A stretch of DNA of 64,000 bases from Thunnus maccoyii (Eukaryota; Chordata; Actinopteri; Scombriformes; Scombridae), in assembly GCF_910596095.1 (NCBI RefSeq), contig NC_056554.1, positions 8,166,001-8,230,000 on the forward strand. The letters run 5' to 3'. The notes beneath the pieces were generated by a model. It was not told where the DNA came from, did no database searches, and saw nothing but the letters and a program-made list of their open reading frames with translations. Position 1 is the first letter of the stretch. Each line of letters begins with the position of its first letter. Shown piece by piece: positions 27,236-37,310 of the stretch. The position numbers and the translations under genes are program-made.

Positions 27236-27688
27236 AGCTGCGCTAATCAATATTTTTATATAAAGAATGGATCAAATGACTATTTGCAATGTGAAAGATG
27301 TTGCTCAAATCCTCAAAGAATTGTCCTTTCACTCTGCTGTTAGATTAAGCTTTTACAGAGCTGTCCTTCAGTGTCCTTTAGCTGATTGTTTCAGTTTTTC
27401 AGCCTGCAAACTCCACTCAGCAGCTGTTTTAGTGGAAAAGCTCTGATAAATATGCTACCTGGCAGCTTAGCGACTAGCTGGTGAACATAGTGGAGCAATT
27501 GGTAGCTAAAGGGCCAGAAAAACAATTCGAAATGAAGGGTGATGTTGCTCCATCTCTGCTGAATGTGTAAATAATCAAATGTTTGCTAACGTGTTCACCA
27601 TAATAGCGTTATAAAGTGATATGTCAGTGTTGTGTTTTCAGCCTGTTCTGCTGCCTCCAAGTCATGTAAATGATTAATTAATGCAGCT
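27236..27688. mobile_element. Non-autonomous element copy related to 18532-18945
   Basis: It starts after TTAA (27232-27235) with AGCTGCGCTAATCAATATT. It ends with AATTAATGCAGCT followed by TTGA, a one-base decayed TTAA. The ends are imperfect inverted repeats (AGCTGCRYTAATYAAT). A second partial copy begins at about 27755 (AAAGCTGCATTAACTGATTT), followed by a run of 11 G. Confidence 0.6.
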
Positions 27689-27930
27689 TTGATATTTTAA
27701 TATTCATGTTTTAGAAGACTTTGGCACTGTTTTTGTATGTTTTAGCCCCATAAAGCTGCATTAACTGATTTTTTCTTTTTGGGGGGGGGGGCACTTGAGG
27801 GCAGCAGAAACAAGCTGCACACTTAACACTGACACATTATCACCTTTTAAACTTATAATATGAACTGGTGAAGTGTTTTAGCAAACTGTTGCTTATTTAC
27901 ACATCCAGCAGATGTAGGCCTGTATGTAGC

Positions 27931-29591
27931 AACATTGTAATGTAATCCATCACAGTGGAATCCATCTCAATCCATCAGCGTAATGTTTTGTCATTAATAT
28001 TGTTGTGTTGAGATTCAATTTGCAAAGTCTGCATTGTACAGATGAATGGAAACCAAAGGCTATCTGAAACAGTAGCAAAATGACATCCAAAAATCTGAAA
28101 CAGCACAGTTTGTAAAGTCTGTCATTTCTTGTTAAAGTCATAGAAATGTAGCTTTTACCCATTTCTGTGGGTTAAAAGTTTAAAATTACAATTCTTTCTG
28201 CATATTACCAACAATCACATAGTCAGAGTAGGTGTCAAGCTGAGTACTGACACTCTTCACATCACTGAACAAAGTTGGATAAAGAACTGAACACACACTG
28301 GCTCACACACACACAGAGATACAGGCTGAGGTTAACAAAACATAGACAAGCAACAGTATTTTCCAGGGAGTCTCCATTATTTCTGGCTTGGGGTCTCTAA
28401 TGGTATTTCATTGTAATTGCTATGATGTCAGAGTGTCCGTCCGCCCTAATGGCCTTCTAAAAACAACAACAAAGACAGATTGGTTCCATTCACTGGTTGT
28501 TGTGCGAGCAGAGACACACAGGACTCCAGCAGCTCAAATCTCTGCAAGACCCTCAACTCAGAAGGTGAGATGTGTTTTTAACATTCATTAAGTAATATAG
28601 TACAGGTATATAGCATTAAAACTTTACTAATCATTCATTTCTAAGAGACTTTGAACTGCTTTAGGGTTAAAAAATGTACATAATTATAAGTAGGTAGGCT
28701 ATTTTACGCCACGGTTAGTGTAGTTTCATAGCCTATATGAAGTCTTTGTACACATAAGGGAACATAGTGTAATGTTAGTGTGGAAAGTATTTTCATTCCA
28801 GTGCTATATCTCTTAAAACAAGTGAAACGTTCTACAGTCTGGCTGAGTTGAGCTGATTCCAGTTATTTCAGTGCAGTTTAAGTGTTTTGCTTAAAAATAC
28901 AAGTATTTAGGAAATGACTCTCGATTCTGACTCAGACAAGAAGAGAAAAAATGCTTTTCATGCAGCTGAAATTAAGTGTCAGTCCACTGTCAGATTTTTT
29001 CACTTAAATGGCATTGAAATGCATTTTTGTTTTTGTTTTGAAGGCTCATTTTTGGATTATCAATGACCCTTTAAAATAAATATATTTTTTTACAGTGTAT
29101 CAGTACTTTTGGCTGCCATCACTGTAATAAACACCAGGGGGAGTCATGCTGGCTGTCACAGTATATGCTGCTCTGGCAAGTCAGTAAAGAGCTTCCCCTG
29201 AAGATGTAAAATATTGGCAATTAAACCTTTTATTATCAATTTTACACAAGATGCCAAACTGAATATTTTAGTCTGTTCTGATTATAAAAACTCAGGAACA
29301 AAATAACTTTTATTTTAATTTTAAAATGACATGACAAATGACAGGGAGGGGAGGAGCACAAGACATACAACTCATGAAAACATTAATTATTTTTTAAATC
29401 AATACAATGTTTCTTCACTAATAATATAAACATGAAAAAAAGGCATTTTTCCTTTAAGGTGAACTGTATCAGACCCTGGTAGGTCACTTGTAGCTGATGA
29501 ATAATGGATATAAAAACTAGAATATCATTCCCTCCTTCAAACTTAGTTCACTTAACTCTTTTTATTTCTTCCTCTACCCATCATTCCCAGC
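27931..29591. other. Region upstream of gphb5; no coding feature supported
   Basis: AT-rich unique-looking DNA. A non-coding first exon of gphb5 may lie here. The start codon is preceded two bases away by a good acceptor: a pyrimidine tract ending in CCCAG at 29590. Confidence 0.35.
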
Positions 29592-31325
29592 ATGCATCTG
29601 CACCCCTTGTCCCTCTCATTCCTACTCCTCTTGGTTGCCCGGGCAGCCGTGGTGTGTGTTGCTGTGACGACCAGCACGCTCCACAGTTTCCGAGGCTGTG
29701 CGGTGCGAGAGTTCTCCTTTGTGGCCCAGAAGCCTGGCTGCAAGGGATTGCGTATCACCACGGAGGCCTGCTGGGGGCGCTGTCACACCTGGGAGGTATC
29801 GCTCACGCTCACACATGCACACACACACATACATTCCCCTTGACCCCCAAGTGAAAAAGTTCAGGAGGTCAAAAGCTCTGAATTTGCAACAACGGAGCTG
29901 TCACATAGTAAAAGAAACATATTGCAATTTCACTGTATTCCTCAGGTTGATGGTGTTTGCTAGTCTAACAACAAAAATCCTAACTTAAGGTCCACTTATT
30001 AGCTTTTTCTGGATCCTTCCATTGCATCTCATAGACTTCCATCTATGGAAAACAGTAAGATGCAATTGAAAGCTCAGAAAAAACCAAGAAGTGGACCTTA
30101 ACTTACGATTACGAACTACCATTTTGTGTATATCAGTCTTCTTTAGTGAATCGAGTTTGCTGATTTGACAAAACAAATCTCAACTCAAGGTCCACTTTCT
30201 AAACTTTTCTGGAGCTTTCAAATTGCATCTCATGGACTTCTTTCCATGGATGGTAAGATGCAACTGAAAGCTCAGAAAAAGCTTGTAAGAGGACCTTAAG
30301 TTGAACTATTATTTCCATGGTCAAGAATGACAAATGTAATCAACACATAATCACAAAATGTGGACAAATGCAAAGCAACTGTAGCAAATATTTTATATTG
30401 TAAAGATCTCTGACTAATGTTGAACAATATCAGCTCTTCACGCTGCAGTTTCACAGTAACGTGTCATCACATGTCATCCCGCTAGGTTGTTGTACTGAGT
30501 GTGTGTCATCAACCGCTGTGAGCTCACTGAGACCAAAACTGTGCTCAAAATACAAGTTAGAACAAGGAAGACAGTACAGAATATTTTTCTTTAGAAATGC
30601 TATTTTGTACTGTTGCATTCGAGAATATTTCTATATCGTAAATATGTAGCAGGAGCCAGGAGCTGGATAGCTTAGCTTAGCTTAGCATAAAGACTGGAAA
30701 CACGGGGAAACAACTAGCTAGCTCTGTCCAAAGCTAAAAATAAAGGGTTAGGGTTAGCATCACTAAAGCTCACTAATTCACATGTCTTCTTTGTTCAATT
30801 TGTACAAAAACTGAAATGTAAAAATTAAAGTTTTACAGGGGTTACAGTAGGTACCTAAAGCTAATTAATAAAATAACAAACCATAAACTGTTGAGATTAA
30901 TGTAAAATACATTAAATACAACTATTTCTACAATTGAAACACCAACATATTTATCTGTGTGTTGAGTTAAAAGAATGAAAAGGTTTACTTCTCACTTTAA
31001 TAATAAGAATGAGGTTATCTCACAGCGAGAACCACAACCACCTCCACGTCTTCTGTTAATCGACCTTTGAACATAGATACTTTGTTGGTAAAGCCTGTAA
31101 AAATAACGTGTATGTTTGTGTGTGTGAACCTTGCAGAAACCTGTGCCGGATCCTCCCTACATCCACCGACAACACCGTGTGTGTACGTACAGTCGTACCC
31201 GTCACATGACCGCCCGCCTGCCGGGCTGCCAGCCCAACATTTCCTCTCTCTACCACTATCCCATGGCTCTGCACTGCCACTGTGCCGTCTGCTCCACGCA
31301 GGACACCGAGTGTGAGACCTTCTGA
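29592..31325 (+). CDS. gphb5: Glycoprotein hormone subunit beta 5 (thyrostimulin beta)
   Basis: This is the secreted cystine-knot beta subunit that pairs with GPHA2 to form thyrostimulin, a TSH-receptor ligand. Two coding exons, 29592-29795 and 31137-31325 (TGA), join in phase 0 to give 130 residues, the same length I recall for human GPHB5. A hydrophobic signal peptide covers about residues 8-24. Ten cysteines follow in the mature part (36, 50, 60, 64, 84, 99, 115, 117, 120, 127), as in GPB5; it lacks the extra pair that closes the seat-belt in TSH/LH/FSH beta. Signature stretches are GCAVREFSF, KPGCKGLRITTEACWGRC, PPYIHRQHRVCTY and the C-terminal TECETF. The only N-glycosylation sequon is NIS at 102. 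The exon break after HTWE matches the expected GPB5 intron position. It is convergent with gpha2. Confidence 0.96.
29985..30101. mobile_element. Foldback (long inverted repeat) element, copy 1, gphb5 intron
   Basis: It begins TTAAGGTCCACTTATTAG and ends AAGAAGTGGACCTTAA. Arms of about 55 nt pair imperfectly around a very short centre (TCCATCTATGGA). It has no coding capacity. Confidence 0.75.
30185..30300. mobile_element. Foldback element, copy 2, gphb5 intron
   Basis: It has the same architecture and related sequence as 29985-30101: CAAGGTCCACTTTCTAAAC at the left, AGAGGACCTTAAG at the right, and GCATCTCATGGACTTC near the centre. It lies 83 bp downstream in the same orientation. Confidence 0.72.
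30660..30745. repeat. Interspersed repeat fragment with a TAGCT/TTAGC-rich motif
   Basis: GCTTAGCTTAGCTTAGCATA followed by AAGACTGGAAAC and CTAGCTCTGTCC resembles the left part of the 21430-22060 repeat. Confidence 0.5.
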
Positions 31326-31449
31326 GGGGCAGGACGCCACTTTCAGAAAACAATGTTGTCAACACATGATATGAATGACACAGATTAAAATGATGGAATC
31401 AAGATATTTGACTGTGTGTGACTTTCTGACTTTCTCTAGCAAGAAATGT

Positions 31450-32300
31450 TAGAAAGTGGTATAATAATAAATGTAATTATGTAGCACCTTTAAAAGTGTT
31501 TGAAAAGAGTTTACAAAGTGCTTTGAGAGACAAAGCAAAAGCAGGATTCTCAGCAATATAACAACAGAAAGCCAAACAGTGAGGTCAAACAAAAGCAAGA
31601 CAAAATTAAGGTAAAGTTAAGATGAAGTTTAAACAAGAAGACAAAAGAACACAAAAACACAGTAGAGAGAAGACGGAGGGATGATGAAAGATAAATACGG
31701 TGAAAGAGATAAAAGACAATAAAAAACATCAAATATATAAATAAATACAAATGAAAAGAATGAAAACAATAAAAAGACAACATCACATAAAAGCTGGTCT
31801 ATAAAAATGGGTTTTAAGAAGTGATTTAAAAGAAGTCACTGATTCTGCGAGCCTTATCTCCTCAGGCAGGTCGTTCCACAGCTGAGAGGCCCTGATGGCA
31901 AAAGTCACCTTTAGATTTAAGCCTTGACTTTGAAACAGCAGAAAGGCCCCACCTGAGGATCTAACGCTCCCAACTGGCTCATATGGGGTCAACATTTCTG
32001 TTATGTAGCTTGGGTCAGACCCAGACCTGCTTTAAAAGTGATCAGCAGATCTTAAAATCAACTCTGAATCAAACAGGGAGCCAATGGAGAGAAGCCAGGA
32101 TTGAGGTGATGTGATGTTGTCTGTTAAAACCAGTAAGAAGCCCAGCTGCTGCGTTCTGAATTAGTTGGTGAGAGGTGAGAGAGTGACTCTTGGTTTATGC
32201 CAGAGAGGAGAGAGTTATAGTAGTCAAGTCTAGAGAAAATAAGTGCGTGAATTACTTTTTCCAGGTCAGAGTGTGAGAGCATTGGCTAAATTCTGGAGAT
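31450..32300 (-). mobile_element. 5'-truncated LINE (L2/CR1-like) 3' end, between gphb5 and gpha2
   Basis: On the minus strand, 31995-31783 encodes the terminal RT-tail signature (FAIRASQLWNDLPEEIR, then SFKSLLKTHFY). It is followed by an AAAGCACTTTG- and AAAGGTGCTACATAA-like 3' UTR ending near 31450. Upstream, 32000-32300 reads as more LINE-derived sequence. An AATAAA on the plus strand at 31466-31471 could serve gphb5 but lies in the element's tail. Confidence 0.75.
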
Positions 32301-33170
32301 GGTTTGTATATAGCCCATCTAATAACAGAAAATGTCCTGAAATATAGTTAAAAGAAACATACTCAATCAATATTATCAGGAATTTGACATTTAGTAACCC
32401 AACAATACATCCAAACACAGATTCAATCAAGTTCAATCAAGTTTCTGTAGATTGAAGACCATGTGTGTGTAGTGATGTATGTCTGTATGTAAGAAAGGAG
32501 AAAGAAATGAACAGAGAAAGCATTTGACTTCAAAATGAGAGCTCTGTGATTCCTTATTCCTTACAGTACATTATGTTAACTATGCAGAATTTCAGAACAG
32601 TGTATCTGAAAACAGGCATGTTTGCATTATATGTAGAAAAAATAAAGAAAATATTGCCTGAAGCTCTTATTTAGTATTTGGCTGCATCTGTTCTCCACAG
32701 ATTGTAAAACAGTAATTACTGATATCTTCACAATGCTAGACAGCTGGACCCAATTCATTATTATTACTTTTTTGTTATTGGTCATTTTAAAAATCTAAAT
32801 TACTTAAATCTTTAGATGAGACTTTTTTTTTTTTACCTGTTTGCTGAATGACAACACACTAGGAGAAAGAAGAACACCTTGACCTTGGAAGTAGTATTTT
32901 AAAACTATTTTTTAAAGTATTTTAACTTTAATGTCTTAAAAAAAATACTCAAGGGGCACTTACTAGCCTTTTGCCCTTTTGCTGGGCTTTAAACTACATC
33001 TTAAGTCCTTCATCAGTTAAAGTTTGCTCAGTTATCTGAAGAAACTACATCTGCTGATTAAGACTGCGGGATGTGGTTAACACAGTGTGCGTGTGTGTGT
33101 TTGTTTGTGTGTAAAGAAAGAACAAAAATCAAGAAATCACTCAAATCAATTTACATTTGCAGAATAGAAA

Positions 33171-33176
33171 TTTATT
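33171..33176 (-). terminator. Candidate gpha2 polyadenylation signal
   Basis: TTTATT on the plus strand reads AATAAA on the minus strand, about 970 nt past the gpha2 stop. The stretch 32300-33160 between this and the LINE shows no gene. Confidence 0.5.
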
Positions 33177-34142
33177 GACATACAGTTTCATCACAAATTA
33201 TACAGTGCAGTCTCTCTGTTTTCATTTCATTGACATCTCAAACATTCTTTGGTTTCATCAATAGATATTATTTACAAAATGTCCTTAAGTTCAAATTCAT
33301 AAATATAAATAAATTTTGTACATTCTTTAGTCTCTTGTCTGTGTTTAGTGGTTATTGTTGTTGTTAAGTTGACAATTGTTTGACTTTTTTTGTTTAATAT
33401 AAGTGAATTAAGTGACGACCTGTAAACCAACACCCTTGTCTTAACTGTCAGTGTAATGTACTGTATTTCAAAATATGAAAGAGAGGTGAAATCAGTTTGA
33501 TTGATTACAATGCTGGAGTCTCTTACACTTTTTTAAAACTTACTCAGTATGAAGGGAAACATGGCTAATTTCATTTCTAGCTGCGTAATAAGTCAAGTGT
33601 TTGCCAAACCTAAAAGCAAAAATATATAAAAAAAGGTTCAGTTTATGTGTGGTGAGTGTGACAGAAACACAAATGTGTCCCAGTCAAATTTCCTAAAAAG
33701 CCTCCCTTGCACAAACACACAGACACACTCACACATACAAACAGTGCATCTTAACACGTATACAAAAGTCCAAAATGGCCATTTCAATATTACAGAACCG
33801 AGTGACTGATCAGTGCAGTTTTTACTGCTCGAATTGATTTCAACTGAAATTTTTCCTTTTGTTCTCAGAAAACTGATGAAGGAAAGCCTGATTTTCACAG
33901 TAACATGGTGGAAGGCCAATTCATGTTTTACTTAAATAAGTTAAAGTGTATTTTCTTCAACATTCAGAGCAAATCAACAAACTGTAGATAGAAAAAAGAT
34001 AGTTACTGATGCGTCATTGAAAATAAAACCTGCCCTCTCATATTTCAGTTATTTACCAAAGTTTGTACCGCTGGACTGACTAAACTGTAATTTGGTTGTT
34101 ATCTTGTTGTTCATTTGATATGCAGCATACTGTCTTGGTGTA

Positions 34143-34885
34143 TCAGTAGCGGGACTTGCGGCACATGTCGCAACGACACGCCCTCGCTGTCAGGATCTCT
34201 ATTTCGTCATGGTGACGACCTTGAGGGCAGTCCAGGCGAACTTTGACCTGAGAGAAGACAAGCCAATGGTCAAAAACGATACAATGTTGAAGTACATCTC
34301 CCATTATCACCCAGATCTCCTCCCCCCTCACCTTGGCGTCCTTGCTGATGGTGCAGCATCGTGAAGCGGAGGTGATGTTGTGGGTAAAGTTGGAGGCCAC
34401 CAGTACAGAGTATCTGGACGGGAAGGCGCTAGACTCGCAATAGCCGACGCAGGCGTGGACCAGGTGGGTGCCTTTACACGTGCCACGGCGGTCACTGCGG
34501 ATGGTCACGTTGAAGGCTGGAGGAGGAGGAAGGAGAGGACAGACGGATGAGCGAGCATGAAGGTGTGTTTGAAAATATCAGTACATCAATATTTAAGTTA
34601 TTGTGATACCTTCATCTACAATATTCAACTAGAGGAACTGCTGACTCTACTGTTCTCAAGACCACATTTCCCATAAACCCCCCAAAAAGGAAGCTTATAG
34701 ATTCTCTTCCTCAGATTTCATCATGAAGATATGCCAACAAATGTGTAAAACGTGTAAAACTCACGATATAGGTGACACCCAGGGGTGAGGTTCTCGTAGC
34801 TCCAACCAATTGGAGAGAAGAGCAGCATCAGTGACATCACTGGTAGGACCAGCAGGCAGAGATGTGAGGTCATGCACAGCGACAT
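34143..34885 (-). CDS. gpha2: Glycoprotein hormone subunit alpha 2 (thyrostimulin alpha)
   Basis: This is the secreted alpha subunit of thyrostimulin. Coding exons on the minus strand, 34885-34765, 34516-34332 and 34247-34143, join with phases 1 and 0 to give 136 residues. A hydrophobic signal peptide covers about residues 9-27. Ten cysteines follow (37, 54, 63, 67, 94, 95, 109, 126, 128, 131), the cystine-knot alpha pattern. Signatures are ACVGYCESSAFPSRYSVLVAS, SASRCCTIS and the terminal TARACRCDMCRKSRY. Four sequons are visible (N32 NLT, N43 NVT, N83 NFT, N87 NIT); the 43 and 87 sites correspond to the family's usual ones. A good acceptor just upstream of the ATG (TTTAG at about 34908 on the minus strand) implies a non-coding first exon. 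The tail of the gene points at gphb5, 2.8 kb away. Confidence 0.96.
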
Positions 34886-34909
34886 CTGGATGGCAGTCTG
34901 GAGGATCTA

Positions 34910-37201
34910 AACAGAATGGTAAAGTATGTAAGACCCCAGCATCAAGTTTTTAAAAAATAGTTCCAACTTTTACAAAAATCATACAAAATAGTACGTAACA
35001 TCGTCGATTGAAATCATTAAAAATATTGGAGGAGGGGGGGAGTTGTATTTCTGCTTCAGTTGATGTTTATTTTTCTGACTTTTCTCAAATCTTTGTTTTT
35101 TTCTTGTGAAATACTAGAGAGTTTTACCTCTTTAGACCACACGAAACATGAAACAATCTAAAAAAGAAACATCTCTGGTTGAACTGCTCCACGCTCACAG
35201 ACATGCTGTACATAAAAAGGTTGGGAACAAGCGCTTCTTTAGACACATCTTAACGTGGTTTCCTGAGCTGAAGAAACAGCAGAAACCATGATTGAGTGAC
35301 CACACAACCTGAGGTGATCTTCTTCTTCTGAGCTTTCTCCTCAAATCAAAGCGTTGCCCTGAGCTCCCTCCTTCATCTACCAAGGTGATTTCCCATCCTG
35401 CACATCTGCCTGTGTGTCACTCAGCTGAGGAACAGCTAATGTGAATAAAAACAATACTCTCTTAATCTTTTCAGTCTGCCTCATTTAACAGCTACCTGCT
35501 GACACACGTACACAACTTTACCGACTAGACGCACACGTAGGCTGCACACATGACAGCAAATACATTATCAGATACTGTACATCAATGAAAGTCCTGACTT
35601 TGAATATATGTTTTACATGTGTCATACATGCATGCTTGATCCTGAGTGAGGGTCTGTGTACACATGTGCTCATGCCCCCCTTCACACACACACACACGCT
35701 CCAACACGTGTGTAAACAATAAAGTCATGTTTTCCTGGGAATTTCATGTTCCTGACCCTTGCCCTCTACTATGGCAGCTCTTTCCAGCTCCGTTTCCCTC
35801 TAACTGGAGCGTTGGGAATCTCTGGCTGTGATGATGGCGGAGCGGCCCTGGGGACGTCATTAACGCTGCCGGTACGACCAAATTAACGGGTCAAGACTGT
35901 GTGTGTGTGTGGCAATTAACCCTGTGTCAGCTGGTCGGAAAGGGGGAAATGCCCGGCTTTTTCCTCTTGTGTGGGGTTTCCACGCCTGAAGGTTTGGTTT
36001 GTCTTTGAGGAAAATGGGTTGTAATATGCTACAAATTGCTATGGGAGGTGAAGGTGGGAGGGCTGGTGTTCAGTCTGGTTGGGAAACACAAGACCACCAA
36101 TACAGCATACAGAATAGACACACTCAGAAACCTATAATCGTTTAGTTTCCGATCTTTCCTGAACACAAACACCATCTATCAGTATCAGAAAGTTTCTGCA
36201 GAAGAAGGTTAAGTGAGAATGCCCAAGATGCTGTAATTTGAGCCAGTGTCAGTAATTCAATATTGACAAAAATGCTCAAAATAGACCTAAAAAACTTTCC
36301 TAAACCCTTGGGGAAAAGGTACTATTGTTTACATAACTTGTCATTTGTGAATATGTACACATTCAGCAAGAAAGCTCAGAATGCTTCAATATAAATTACA
36401 TTAAAATGTCCTCTTAAATTAAAAACATATGAACAATTCAGGTCTGTAGTTTCTGACTGACCTTGAAATCACATTAGACCATTTTGTTTTGAATAGTTTA
36501 AGCAGTGAAACTTTGCAATTGCTGTTACATAGAGGCTGCTTCAACTGCCCGTATTTGCATGAGTGCAATCTGGCTTTTTGCAACCACAAGAACTTGAAAT
36601 TCCTAATTTAAGTCAGTATTAAGCAACGCTAATAGAATGCAGTCTTCCTGTAATCATTATCTACTGTATGTACAGTAAAATAAATCCCCAAAATGCCAAA
36701 GACTCAAAAGAGACACATATTGTCTTGTCTTTGTCTTCCAGTATGTTTTGAATTAAGATGTCATTGGAATAATAATGTTTAGCACTAGTGCTTGATGCAA
36801 TAATTGTGAGGCGTTTTAAAATGAAACCCTCAACACTAAAAACCCTCTCCACACACTGCAAAACTTAACAAAAAGAAGTAAATGTTCTAAAAATGTGCAA
36901 TTGACACATTTACATCTCATATATTGATATAAAAATAGGAGTGTGGCAGCTAATAAGAATACATGCAAAAGCCTACAGACTTGCAAAGTCTGAAATATTA
37001 GTAGATATAAAAAGGTTTAAAGGGGTATTTTCCCCAAATTTACCACACTTTCAGTGTAGTCTGGCTTGTACAAGACTGTTCTTCTATAATCTATAGGAAA
37101 GATTGTGTCTCTCTAAATTGTAAATCAAAGGATTTAAAAGTCTATCCCACCAACAGTTGAGCCTATTTTAAAGTCAGGTGTAAAAAGGAGCTCAGTCTTA
37201 C
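34910..37201 (-). other. Probable gpha2 5' UTR intron; no gene seen
   Basis: There is no coding exon on either strand. Features are a short CA run near 35685-35697 and a GT run near 35900-35913. The open frame at 35383-35195 on the minus strand has no family resemblance. Confidence 0.4.
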
Positions 37202-37310
37202 CTGGAGTCGTAGAGTGGAGAGCGCAGCTTGTCGAGCCTGGATGAGTGTAGAGCAGGTGTGTCGACTGACAGGTGTGTATGAGTGTGTCTGTTCTGAGCC
37301 TCGTGCTGGG
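37202..37310 (-). other. Candidate non-coding first exon of gpha2
   Basis: On the minus strand a strong donor (CGACTCCAG then GTAAGA) ends a GC-richer segment at 37202. This would pair with the acceptor just upstream of the gpha2 start codon. The upstream limit is a guess and no clear TATA element supports it. Confidence 0.35.
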
